Shown: positions 51,979 through 61,025 of the stretch, one piece after another
Numbering within the stretch: the stretch's first letter is position 1
Layout of the letters: the number at the start of each line of letters is the position of its first letter
From: Candidatus Obscuribacterales bacterium
GTDB lineage: Bacteria > Cyanobacteriota > Vampirovibrionia > Obscuribacterales > Obscuribacteraceae
Reading direction: 5' to 3'
Assembly (NCBI GenBank): GCA_020050835.1
Contig: JAGVKB010000142.1
Location: forward strand, 124,001-188,000
Length of the DNA stretch: 64,000 nt
Position numbers and translations under genes: made by a program
Notes under the pieces: generated by a model
Database searches by the model: none
The model's input: only the letters and a program-made list of their open reading frames with translations
Told to the model about the DNA's origin: nothing

Positions 51979-53412
51979 ATGTCGCCACTGCAAGTATTCA
52001 ATACCCTTACTGCCAAGAAAGAAGATTTCGTCGCGCTCGACGGTAAAACGGTGCGCATGTACGCCTGCGGGCCAACTGTTTACAGTCTTTCCCATCTCGG
52101 TCATGCTCGGATGGCGATTGTCTTCGACGTCATCCAGCGCTATCTGCGTTACTCGGGCTACGATGTCACATTCGTGCGCAACATCACCGACGTCGATGAC
52201 AAGATAATCAATCGTGCGGCCGAAATCGGCATTCGTCCAGAACAGCTGGCCCGGGAAAACATTTTTACTTTCTGGCGCGACATGCGGCTGTTGAATATTG
52301 CGCCGCCAGACTTCGAGCCTCGCGCCACCGAGTACATTCATCCGATGGTCCAATTCGTGCAGGGACTAATCGACTCCGGTCATGCTTACAAGTCAGGCCC
52401 CGATGTCTATTTCGAAGTCTCTTCCTTTAAGGACTACGGCAAGCTAAGGAAACAGAATCTCGACGAACTCATGAGCGGAGCGCGCGAACAGGTGCGCAGC
52501 CAGCAAGATTTAAAGAACCTGAAGCGCAGCCCGCTGGATTTTGCACTCTGGAAAGGAGCAGTCGCCGGCGATCTGGGTTGGCCTAGCCCCTGGGGACACG
52601 GCCGCCCTGGTTGGCACCTGGAGTGCTCCGCGATGATCAAGAATGTTCTGGGAGAAACAATTGACATTCACGGGGGTGGAGAAGATCTCGTCTTTCCGCA
52701 TCACGAAAATGAAATTGCCCAGTCCGAGGCATTGCATTCCAAGCCGCTTGCACGCTATTGGCTGCACAATAGTTTCGTACAAATTGATGCCGAGAAGATG
52801 TCCAAATCGCTCGGCAACTTTCGCACTATTCAGGATCTTCTGCAAACTTATTCGCCTGACACGCTTCGACTGCTTCTATTGCAGACTCATTACAGAAGCC
52901 CAATCGAGTTTACAAATGACAGCTTGACTGCGGCAAAGAGCGGCTTGCAAAGGCTGATTCGAGCAGTGCACTCAGTCAGTGAAGAAGAAGCAGCGGACTT
53001 GCAAATGAAAAAGCAGGCCGCCGACTCGGAACTGACCAAAGCGGTGATGCAGCAGTTTCAAAGTGAATTCGCCCGGGCGATGGACTCGGACTTCAACACT
53101 GCAGCAGCGGTTGCCGTCCTGTTTGGAATTGCCGACAAGATCTTTCAGGAAACGTCAGCCTCTCGCCGCTTGAGCTATATCTATGCACTCGACTCACTCT
53201 CGCAGATATTAGGGTTAACCCTGGAAGATACCGGTCGACTGATAGACACAGACACCGCCGGCAATGTAATCGATCTGCTGCTAGAGATCCGCAATTCAGC
53301 CCGGGTCAAGAAAGACTTCGCCACATCCGATCTAATCAGAGATCGCTTGGCCGGTCTTGGCGTCAAAGTAATGGATACCGCTGGCGGTGGCGCCAGCTGG
53401 GAGCGTGATTAG
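51979..53412 (+). CDS. cysS: Cysteinyl-tRNA synthetase
   Basis: A class I synthetase with the zinc-ligating CGPTVYSLSHLGHAR motif (Cys28 and the HIGH-type HLGH), the HGGGEDLVFPHHENE zinc/active-site block, and KMSKSLGN. The length of 477 residues is standard, with an RVKKDFATSDLIRDRL C-terminal motif intact. It sits 34 bases after gltX and is probably in the same operon. Its stop is nine bases from the convergent kinase-TPR gene. Confidence 0.97.
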   Translation: MSPLQVFNTLTAKKEDFVALDGKTVRMYACGPTVYSLSHLGHARMAIVFDVIQRYLRYSGYDVTFVRNITDVDDKIINRAAEIGIRPEQLARENIFTFWRDMRLLNIAPPDFEPRATEYIHPMVQFVQGLIDSGHAYKSGPDVYFEVSSFKDYGKLRKQNLDELMSGAREQVRSQQDLKNLKRSPLDFALWKGAVAGDLGWPSPWGHGRPGWHLECSAMIKNVLGETIDIHGGGEDLVFPHHENEIAQSEALHSKPLARYWLHNSFVQIDAEKMSKSLGNFRTIQDLLQTYSPDTLRLLLLQTHYRSPIEFTNDSLTAAKSGLQRLIRAVHSVSEEEAADLQMKKQAADSELTKAVMQQFQSEFARAMDSDFNTAAAVAVLFGIADKIFQETSASRRLSYIYALDSLSQILGLTLEDTGRLIDTDTAGNVIDLLLEIRNSARVKKDFATSDLIRDRLAGLGVKVMDTAGGGASWERD

Positions 53413-53421
53413 TCCGACGTT

Positions 53422-55437
53422 TCAAAATGGGCTTTCCTTTGCGCTTTCAGCCTGAACACCGAGAGTCGCCTGCGGTTGTGACGCCTTCAATTTCGCCGAA
53501 ATTGTCGCGAGGCCTCTTCGATCTCCCAGGCTTTGATAGTTGAAGCTCAGATCTTTCAAAAGCTTCACAATCTGCTCGCTCTTGTCGGTAGCGTCGCTTC
53601 GCTCGTAGAGTTGTAGCGCTCGCCTCAGCAATGGAGTAGCCTGAGCATACTGTTTCTGACGTTGGCGAACCAAAGCCAAATTCCGCATGGTTGTGGCTAC
53701 CTGTTGGTTGGACGGTTTCGCAAGTTTCTTCATAACATTCAACGACTCCTGGAACCGCTTTCCGGCGCTGCGATAGTCCTTTAAGGCGAACTCGGCAGTC
53801 CCCAGGTCGCTCAAATTAAGGGCGACGGACAGACTGTTATGTCCGTCGCCTTGCTCGGCCTGCGTTACCGCCCTTAACAGGTAACTCTGAGCTTTACTGA
53901 AATCCTGCAGATGAATCAGACACGAGCCGATTCCGGCATTGATGCGAGCAAAGCGACGTACGGTCTCTTTACTATTGTGATCAAACTTTCGGTAGCCGGC
54001 TTCAGTTAACAGCTTCGCTGCCACCTCATATTGTTCGGCAGCCTGCTTGTACTCGCGCCTGGCAAACAATCGGTCGCCCTTCTCCACACTGCTGTCGCTA
54101 CTGCGGATTGATGCTACCTTGATGTATTCCATTGCCGAATCGGTCGAACCGCTTACACCGGTTTGCGTCGCTTGCTCAGCGGCAGGTGGAGCATGGTTAG
54201 CGTTTAGAATCACCGGATAAATGTTAGCCGAAGCGATCACTATCAAAGCACACACTATCGGCAGCTTGGCCTTCCACCCAGATTTCTTCGCGCTACCGCG
54301 GCCGCTGGTTGACACCGCTGACGATACCGCTCCGCCTGCCGGCTGGCGCTGGCCGCTCGCAGCAGATCCAGCCGCCTGCCCATGAATGTTGCGGTAGCTT
54401 TGACTGCCTGCCCTACCGGTAGTCAACTGAGCGCTGTCAATCCAAGCGGGAAGCGGCCCGCTGTTTGGAGTGGTGCTGCCAGGCAGAACCCCAAGCGGCG
54501 GCAGTGCCAGCGGCTCAGCCGGAGCATGATCGAGATCCGGCAGAGAGCTCAGCGGCAATGTCAGCAGATAGCGCAAGATCCTTGCCAATTGGCGAATCTC
54601 CGTTGATTGATGCTGTTCCAGCGTTGCAAATGCGAGCGATCGCCCCGGATCTGTGAAGTCCGCCTTACAAAAAAGTAAACACTCGTCGCCGCCGCCCAGC
54701 AGTCGCCACAGCGCAGGATCGATGCCGACACAACGCAATGAGACATAGACAACCCAGGCCGCGAAGTGATCGAGATAAGGTCCAAAATGATCTTTGGTGC
54801 GTCCCGGATGCTGATAGTTTCTATGACCGAGCTCGTTGCTACCCAGCCCAGCCAGAGCTGGAACATACATACCATCATAATCGACAAGCTTAAAATCATT
54901 ATTGCAAACCAGAACGTTACCGTGCTGTAAGTCACAATGAGCGATGCCGCACTCCATCAGGCGCCGCATCATCAGCCTCCACTTCTCAGCATACTCCTCG
55001 AGACAAGCCCGATTGAACAGATTGCTCTCGATGAACTCGTTCAAGTGCTGACCATCAGTCCATTCCATCTTCAATATTGGATACCAGCGGCCGTAAAGCA
55101 AGATGCCTTCGCTCAAGAAATCGAATCGAACCGTGTACGGCAAATCAGCTATGCTCAAGTGCTCACTGATTCGCAGATAACGTTCCTGTTGATCAGCAAA
55201 GTTGCGGAGAAAGCAGCGGACCGCCCAGTCCTTTTCTTTGCATTGAACTCTGTAAACGCTGGCGAAGGCACCCGTAAAAGGTCTCGGGAGGCCATGAGCG
55301 GTCAAAGTTGGCTGCCCGGACTTGAGTTCCTGGTCGGAAAAACTGAGGTCCGAGTTCTGGACGGCTTCATTGTAGTCCTGCGGGGTGGGCCACGACAGTA
55401 TCTTGATTGAGCTCGTTTGTCTCTTCGTCTCTGCCAT
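53422..55437 (-). CDS. Receptor-like protein kinase with TPR sensor domain (downstream copy)
   Basis: About 671 residues. Kinase-like domain at 35-290: GAFASVYRV (Gly loop), then WAVRCF where kinases have VAIK, so the ATP-binding Lys is Arg. The HCDLQHGNVLV catalytic loop (about 164) and VDYDGMYVP (about 181, in place of DFG) keep the catalytic Asp, Asn and metal-binding Asp. A transmembrane helix lies at about 392-412, followed by TPRs (about 450-650). The predicted topology is kinase inside, TPR outside. The frame begins at GTG 55452, but ATG 55437 follows a GGTGGA site and is preferred. A paralogue lies 37 bases upstream. The vWA and PP2C-like genes lie nearby on the opposite strand. Confidence 0.85.
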   Translation of the reverse strand: MAETKRQTSSIKILSWPTPQDYNEAVQNSDLSFSDQELKSGQPTLTAHGLPRPFTGAFASVYRVQCKEKDWAVRCFLRNFADQQERYLRISEHLSIADLPYTVRFDFLSEGILLYGRWYPILKMEWTDGQHLNEFIESNLFNRACLEEYAEKWRLMMRRLMECGIAHCDLQHGNVLVCNNDFKLVDYDGMYVPALAGLGSNELGHRNYQHPGRTKDHFGPYLDHFAAWVVYVSLRCVGIDPALWRLLGGGDECLLFCKADFTDPGRSLAFATLEQHQSTEIRQLARILRYLLTLPLSSLPDLDHAPAEPLALPPLGVLPGSTTPNSGPLPAWIDSAQLTTGRAGSQSYRNIHGQAAGSAASGQRQPAGGAVSSAVSTSGRGSAKKSGWKAKLPIVCALIVIASANIYPVILNANHAPPAAEQATQTGVSGSTDSAMEYIKVASIRSSDSSVEKGDRLFARREYKQAAEQYEVAAKLLTEAGYRKFDHNSKETVRRFARINAGIGSCLIHLQDFSKAQSYLLRAVTQAEQGDGHNSLSVALNLSDLGTAEFALKDYRSAGKRFQESLNVMKKLAKPSNQQVATTMRNLALVRQRQKQYAQATPLLRRALQLYERSDATDKSEQIVKLLKDLSFNYQSLGDRRGLATISAKLKASQPQATLGVQAESAKESPF

Positions 55438-55474
55438 CACAAAGCGTTCCACCTAGCAGTCTTTCATCACGCCC

Positions 55475-57580
55475 TTACTTCGGCTGCACTGCGCTGATTG
55501 AATCATTAATCTTCTTGATTTGCCCTTCTAAGCTCCGGACATTAGCTTTGTCTCCCAGCCGCCGATATAGATCGCGCAAGTGCGTCAGGCTCTCGATGCG
55601 CTCCTGTTGGTCAGCAAGCGGATGACTCTCGTAAATTGTCCAGGCTCTAGCGAGCTGTTGTCTGGCCGAACGATAATTGCGAAGCGTCATGCTGCAATCA
55701 GCGAGCTTTTCCAGGGTGGCAGCTGTTCGAGGATCGGTGCGGCCGAATACTTTTTCGTCAATTTTCAGCACTCGTTTATACAAAGAATTAGCGAGTTGCG
55801 GTCGCTCATCTCGCTGACAGAGTGCGCCAAGGGCAGTCAAAACATTAGCCGCCTCTTCACTGTCAGCCCCTTTGATCTGCTCGAATGAGCTCAGTGCCTT
55901 CCGGTAGCTTTGCTCCGCTTCTCTGAAATGCGAAAGCTCAGCGTAGCAAGAGGCCAAACCAGCCAGGCTGTTTGCATAGGTGATCGTTCCGCGCTCGCCC
56001 TCCTTCTCTAGCGCCTGCAGGGCCTTACGATAGAGGTCGGCAGCTTTCGCGTAATTGCCCTCATTCAGAAAGATGCTTGCGCCCCCAAGGTATTGCCTTG
56101 AAGTTAAATCAGCGCGACTGTACTCGTTAATACTTTGCACTACTTGCGGTGGCGCACGCTCTGTGATCGCGGTTTGCACAGGCAGCTGGCTTACAGTGTG
56201 CGAGCCAGCAAAGATGAGCAACAACAATACCGCAAAGCTCACCAGACTCGCCAAACCACGATGCCTGCTTTGCCAATCGAAAACGCGACTCCACACGCGA
56301 TCCAAGTAGCCAAACTTCGAAGGCTCGGCGAAGTTCGGCAGTTCAAACTTGGGCTGCGGTTGAACGCCGCTAGCTGATTGAGGCGATCGAACAGCATTAT
56401 TGGTAGCACTATTGGTGCTCATCATCCCGATACCTGGACCGACACCGGTTTGCTTACCGCCAGGAGTCATCGCCGCTCTGGCAGCTGCTCTTCTTGCCTT
56501 TCTCGCTTCGCCTCGCGCTTTCTTGCCCCGCCGGTTTCGACCGCCGACGCTGCCAGTTGAATCAATCTTGCCATCGGCTCGCATCCAGTCCGGCAATCCG
56601 GAGCCATCCGAAATTGAAATCGGAATCGGTAAGTCCAGCTCAGGTAACTGGACCGGAACCGCCAGCGTCGAGCCAAGCACTGGTACCTGGCTGACAGGCA
56701 GTGTCAGGAGAAAGCGCAAATAGTGTGCCATCGTCCTGATCTCCATCGAAGCATGATGCTCGAGCCGAAAAAATGCCCGCGAGCCCAGCGGATTCACGAA
56801 ATCCCGCTGCCTGAAGAGCAAACACTCGTCTCCACCATTAAGCTCCTGCCAGAGCCCGGCATCTATGCTCAAGCACCGAAGCGAAATGTAGACAACCCAA
56901 GCAGCGAAGTTATCCAAGTACGCACCAAAATCAGTCTTGGATCGCGCCGGATGCTGATAATTCCGGTGTCCAAGCTCGTTACTTTCGGTGCCAGCCAAAG
57001 CCGGAACATACATGCCATCATAGTCCACGAGCCTCAAATCTTGCCCACATACAAGCACGTTGCCGTGCTGCAAGTCACCATGAGCGATACCAACCTGCCG
57101 AAGCTCCAAGATCATTTGTTTCCACTTCTCAGATAACGTAACAAGTGCGGACTGGTCGTGAACGTTGAGCTCAACATACTGACTTAGCTGCAGCCCTTCG
57201 GCCCAAGCCATTTTGAGAATCGGATACCATTGCCCATGCATATTTACGCCATTTTCAAGGAAGTCAAAGGCGACCATATAGCGCAAACTCTCAAACTTGA
57301 GTTTTGTACTGATTCTGGCGTAGCGCTCGCGCTGATCCGCAAAATTGTGCAAGAAACAACGTAGAGCCCAGTCCCTTTGCTCGCACTTGACCCGATAAAC
57401 ACTGGCAAACGCACCGGAAATCGGCTGCGGCAGCCCGAACTGATTTAGTACAGGCTGCCCGCCTTTGAGGTCCGGGTCATCAAATGCAGTAGAGATATTC
57501 TGGACAGCCTCGTTGTACTCTTGTGGAGTTGGCCAGTGCAAGATTTTAACTGAAAGTGCTTGTTTATCTCTCTGATACAA
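55475..57580 (-). CDS. Receptor-like protein kinase with TPR sensor domain (upstream copy)
   Basis: This 701-residue paralogue of the next gene shares KILHWPTPQEYNEAVQN at the N-terminus, GAFASVYRV, WALRCF (Arg for the usual Lys), HGDLQHGNVLV (about 162) and VDYDGMYVP (about 181). Between kinase and membrane is a basic Arg/Lys/Ala segment (about 345-370) absent from its sister. The transmembrane helix is at about 439-458, with TPRs at about 490-690. The start codon is TTG at 57580 with GAAAGG just upstream; no ATG is available. The same kinase-vWA-PP2C grouping occurs in E. coli yegI/yegL/yegK. It is divergent from the histidine kinase gene, with 154 bases between. Confidence 0.84.
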   Translation of the reverse strand: MYQRDKQALSVKILHWPTPQEYNEAVQNISTAFDDPDLKGGQPVLNQFGLPQPISGAFASVYRVKCEQRDWALRCFLHNFADQRERYARISTKLKFESLRYMVAFDFLENGVNMHGQWYPILKMAWAEGLQLSQYVELNVHDQSALVTLSEKWKQMILELRQVGIAHGDLQHGNVLVCGQDLRLVDYDGMYVPALAGTESNELGHRNYQHPARSKTDFGAYLDNFAAWVVYISLRCLSIDAGLWQELNGGDECLLFRQRDFVNPLGSRAFFRLEHHASMEIRTMAHYLRFLLTLPVSQVPVLGSTLAVPVQLPELDLPIPISISDGSGLPDWMRADGKIDSTGSVGGRNRRGKKARGEARKARRAAARAAMTPGGKQTGVGPGIGMMSTNSATNNAVRSPQSASGVQPQPKFELPNFAEPSKFGYLDRVWSRVFDWQSRHRGLASLVSFAVLLLLIFAGSHTVSQLPVQTAITERAPPQVVQSINEYSRADLTSRQYLGGASIFLNEGNYAKAADLYRKALQALEKEGERGTITYANSLAGLASCYAELSHFREAEQSYRKALSSFEQIKGADSEEAANVLTALGALCQRDERPQLANSLYKRVLKIDEKVFGRTDPRTAATLEKLADCSMTLRNYRSARQQLARAWTIYESHPLADQQERIESLTHLRDLYRRLGDKANVRSLEGQIKKINDSISAVQPK

Positions 57581-57734
57581 AGGCCTTTCAACCTGTTTGA
57601 TCTAGAAAGGAGACCTGCGTTAACACCTATTGTCCTTTTACCCAGGTTGCGCTAGTTATATACTTTGAAGGCAAGGCCAAACGAGATGGAATCTTAAGCA
57701 GCCAGTTCGAACGCGGAGCATCCGGCAGTAACGA

Positions 57735-59207
57735 ATGCAGATAAAGTTCAGTCTTTCCCATAAGGGATTAATTCTCGTAGCGGTAGTCCTGGCATTCGAG
57801 CTCCTCTTTGTCGGAGCTCTTAACTCGATGTTGGCCGAAGCCGAGCAGGTAGCGGCGAAAGAGAGTCGATCGAAGGAGATAGTCGGCAAGACCAATCACA
57901 TCTTTCAACTCTATGACGACGAGGTACGGACCGTACGCGCCTTTCAGGATGCTGGATATTCAGGGCACGAACATGCAGAAAGATTCTTCAACGATCATCA
58001 AAAATTGATCGAAGAGGCAAGAGCCTTATCACAGCTAGTGCATGACAATCCAGCGCAGATCAAGACAGTGGAGAGCATTGAACACAGTGCCATTGATCTA
58101 AATCGAATCCTGACTAAGGGATTCGAACTCTTCGAGAGCAACCGTCCTGGAATTGGAGCAGCCTATATAGAGCACTGCAAACCCGATATCTACAAGGCAA
58201 AAAAGAATCTCCAAAACGGACTTCAACAGTTGATGACCGCCCAAGAAAAAATTATTGCGGAAAGCCCGGCAGCACAAGCTCATGCTAGACAGGATCAAAA
58301 GAAGCTGCTGCAGGTCGGCATTCTCTTGAACATCCTTTTCACCTTGGCTCTGGCATTATTTTTTGTCAGAGGTATCACCAGCCGAGTCCAAATGGTGGCA
58401 ATCAATTCATCCCGTCTGGTCAGAGGGCAGCCGCTCAACCCGCTGATCAAAGGCTCCGATGAGATTGCTGAACTAGACAGAGTGTTTCACGAAATGGCCG
58501 ATGCCCTTACAGAAGCAGCTCGACTCAAGCAAGAATTCGTTGCGATGATCAGTCACGACCTCAGAACGCCACTTACCTCAGTGAAGGGGTTTCTCCACCT
58601 TCTTTCACAAGATGGCTATGGCGCTGTTCCACAAAAGGTCAAGGACCGGACTCAATTGGCAGAGCGCAATGTGGCCAGATTAATCTCCTTGATCGATGAT
58701 TTGCTGGCAGTAGAGAAATTGGAAGCCGGAAAGCTGGACATAAGCCCCGAACTGATTCCGCTCTCTCCGGTAATTTCGCGCTCGGTCGAAGCTGTGCGAG
58801 TATTTGCCGAGGAGCACGCTGTAAGCCTTCAGGCAGAACCAGTCGAAATAAACGTCTTCGCGGACGGCGACCGTCTAGTCCAGGTATTGGTAAATCTCTT
58901 ATCCAATGCCGTCAAGTTCTCACCGCCCAACAGCGTCGTTATGGTATCAGTACACGAGCAAGACGATTGGGTAGAACTGCGGGTAACCGATAGCGGCTGC
59001 GGCATCCCAGCCGATCATCTTGAGTCCGTGTTCGACCGATTTAAGCAAGTACGAGCCTCAGACGATCGAAAGAAGGGCGGCACTGGACTTGGTTTAGCTA
59101 TCTGCAAATCGATCGTCGAACAACATGGTGGCACCGTTGGTGTCACAAGCCAGGAGGGCAAGGGAAGCACCTTCTTCTTTCGCATCCCCACCAGACAGAC
59201 TCCGTAA
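57735..59207 (+). CDS. Membrane-bound sensor histidine kinase
   Basis: The 490-residue protein has transmembrane helices at about 8-28 and 196-216 enclosing a helical extracytoplasmic sensor domain with no recognised fold. A HAMP linker follows (about 217-262). The HisKA box MISHDLRTPLTSVKG gives phospho-acceptor His274. The HATPase domain shows NLLSNAVKFSP, DSGCGIP and GGTGLGLAI motifs. No response regulator is adjacent, so its output is unknown. It stands between the divergent TPR kinases and the co-directional vWA/PP2C pair, 160 bases before the latter, and may feed into that system. That link is inference from position. Confidence 0.93.
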   Translation: MQIKFSLSHKGLILVAVVLAFELLFVGALNSMLAEAEQVAAKESRSKEIVGKTNHIFQLYDDEVRTVRAFQDAGYSGHEHAERFFNDHQKLIEEARALSQLVHDNPAQIKTVESIEHSAIDLNRILTKGFELFESNRPGIGAAYIEHCKPDIYKAKKNLQNGLQQLMTAQEKIIAESPAAQAHARQDQKKLLQVGILLNILFTLALALFFVRGITSRVQMVAINSSRLVRGQPLNPLIKGSDEIAELDRVFHEMADALTEAARLKQEFVAMISHDLRTPLTSVKGFLHLLSQDGYGAVPQKVKDRTQLAERNVARLISLIDDLLAVEKLEAGKLDISPELIPLSPVISRSVEAVRVFAEEHAVSLQAEPVEINVFADGDRLVQVLVNLLSNAVKFSPPNSVVMVSVHEQDDWVELRVTDSGCGIPADHLESVFDRFKQVRASDDRKKGGTGLGLAICKSIVEQHGGTVGVTSQEGKGSTFFFRIPTRQTP

Positions 59208-59367
59208 CCGAAATTGACCATCCGAGCTACAGCTTGACAGTCTACAACCGGGTTGCCAAGCGCGCAAAGCGATGCCGCATGAATTAACTGATTTTGCTAC
59301 TCTTTCAAATAACATTCTCGTATTCGTATCCTACCTGTCAGCCAACTTTCATGCAGGACTTCTCCCC

Positions 59368-60210
59368 ATGCCATACCAAGCCGAAATAAGCCGCTCCAAT
59401 CCTTCTTGCATACTTATCCTGATAGACCAGTCCGGCTCGATGGACGATCCGTTTGGAGCCGCTCCAACCGGAAAGAGAAAATCAGACGGCGTTGCCGATG
59501 CTGTCAATCGTCTGTTACAGAATCTAGTGATCAAGTGCGCGAAATCGGAAGGGATTCGAGATTACTATCACGTTGGCGTGATCGGCTACGGTGAGCAAGG
59601 AGTCTTCCCGGCTTTTGCCGGTCAGCTAAAAGGTAGACAGCTAGTGCCAATCAGTGAGGTTGGCAACAATCCGGCGCGAGTAGAGGAGCGGACGAGAAAA
59701 GTTGAAGACGGCGCCGGCGGGCTGATCAATCAGAAGATCAAATTTCCAATCTGGGTTGATTCGATTGCTAAGGGCGGAACGCCAATGTGCGAAGGGTTAC
59801 GACAGGCGAAGTCAATCATCTCGAGATGGCTATCTTCACACGCAGACTGCTTTCCGCCAATAGTGATGAACATAACGGACGGTGAAGCAACCGATGGGGA
59901 CGCGACTACTTCAGCGGACGACATCAAGTCAATGTCCAGCTCCGATGGCAATGTACTACTCTTCAACCTCCACATTTCTTCCTCGAACCACGCCCCGATT
60001 GAATTTCCCGATCTGCCAGATGAATTGCCTGACGATTATGCCAAGCTACTCTTTCAGATGTCGAGTCGGCTGCCAGACTACATGTGGATGATGGTTCAAC
60101 AAGAAGGGTTGATAGTCTCGGAAAATCCGAAGGGCTTCGTCTTCAATGCTGACCTTGTCTCTATAATCAGATTTCTCGATATCGGCACGCGTCCAAGCAA
60201 CCTAAGATAA
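59368..60210 (+). CDS. von Willebrand factor A domain protein (TerY/YegL-like)
   Basis: About 280 residues, essentially one vWA domain without signal peptide or membrane helix. The metal-ion-dependent adhesion site is complete: LIDQSGSM (DxSxS, residues 19-26), GGTPMCEGL supplying the Thr near 138, and NITDGEATDGD with the Asp near 171. Such cytoplasmic vWA proteins bind partner proteins through a bound Mg ion. The frame is open to 59272, but ATG 59368 follows AGGA and starts just ahead of the domain. The PP2C-like gene begins 13 bases after the stop, so the pair is an operon, as in yegL/yegK-type sets. Confidence 0.88.
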   Translation: MPYQAEISRSNPSCILILIDQSGSMDDPFGAAPTGKRKSDGVADAVNRLLQNLVIKCAKSEGIRDYYHVGVIGYGEQGVFPAFAGQLKGRQLVPISEVGNNPARVEERTRKVEDGAGGLINQKIKFPIWVDSIAKGGTPMCEGLRQAKSIISRWLSSHADCFPPIVMNITDGEATDGDATTSADDIKSMSSSDGNVLLFNLHISSSNHAPIEFPDLPDELPDDYAKLLFQMSSRLPDYMWMMVQQEGLIVSENPKGFVFNADLVSIIRFLDIGTRPSNLR

Positions 60211-60223
60211 TGGTAAAGACATC

Positions 60224-61009
60224 ATGCGCGTGACCTGCGAAGCGTTCTGGCTTCAGAAAGACGGTTTAACTGCCGACGAATACGAAGATGCCTTTTCCTA
60301 TTACCCGCAAGATTCTCATATCACAGAGCACAACCGCTTTCGATGCACAGTAACGGACGGTGCAACGGAAACATCGTTTTCAGCGCTATGGGCACAATTA
60401 TTGTCCGAAGACTACTGCAAAAATGGAGAGCTAGACTTGCCAAAATTGCAGCACATTTGGAGCGAAAGCGTTGCTCAACGAAAGCTCGCCTGGTATGCAG
60501 AGGCAAAGGCCAAGTCTGGAGCATTCGCTGCTCTGGTTGGGCTAACACTTACGCCGCCACCGGCAGACCACTATCACCCGGGACTATGGCAATCCTGGGC
60601 TCTCGGAGACAGCTGCCTGTTCCATGTTCGCGATGAAACTATCCTACAAGCGACTCCGCTCGACCGCTGGGAGCAGTTCAATAACAGCCCGTTTCTACTT
60701 TCTAGTAATGCCGATCAAAATTCAACCGCAGCCAGCAAAGCCGTGATTGCGACAGGAACCTGGCACTCTGGCGATGTGTTCTATTTGATGACAGATGCAA
60801 TATCTTGCTGGTTTCTAAGGCGCCAAGACGAACAGGGCGATGCCGTTAAATTGATTACTAACATAGTAGATCAGGAATCACTCTCAACTCTGGCCAAAGA
60901 ACAGCGAACCAAACTGGATCAGAACGGGCACCGCTTGATGCGCAATGATGACATCACGATCATGCGAGTCCGTCCACTGGCCGCTGTGATCAAGCACCGT
61001 CCTGAATGA
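60224..61009 (+). CDS. PP2C-type Ser/Thr protein phosphatase
   Basis: A 261-residue protein with the PP2C metal-binding pattern. CTVTDGATETSFS near residue 44 supplies the first Asp-Gly, SWALGDSCLF near 125 is the central strand motif, GDVFYLMTDAIS near 185 carries the next Asp, and RNDDITIMRV near 245 is the final Asp-Asp. The DGATE(S/T) variant is that of phosphatases grouped with vWA proteins and kinases. It probably reverses phosphorylation by one or both TPR kinases encoded on the opposite strand. There is no strong ribosome site, so translation is likely coupled to the vWA gene. It converges on the zinc-ribbon gene with 16 bases between stops. Confidence 0.85.
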   Translation: MRVTCEAFWLQKDGLTADEYEDAFSYYPQDSHITEHNRFRCTVTDGATETSFSALWAQLLSEDYCKNGELDLPKLQHIWSESVAQRKLAWYAEAKAKSGAFAALVGLTLTPPPADHYHPGLWQSWALGDSCLFHVRDETILQATPLDRWEQFNNSPFLLSSNADQNSTAASKAVIATGTWHSGDVFYLMTDAISCWFLRRQDEQGDAVKLITNIVDQESLSTLAKEQRTKLDQNGHRLMRNDDITIMRVRPLAAVIKHRPE

Positions 61010-61025
61010 GAATTGCAGACTAGAC

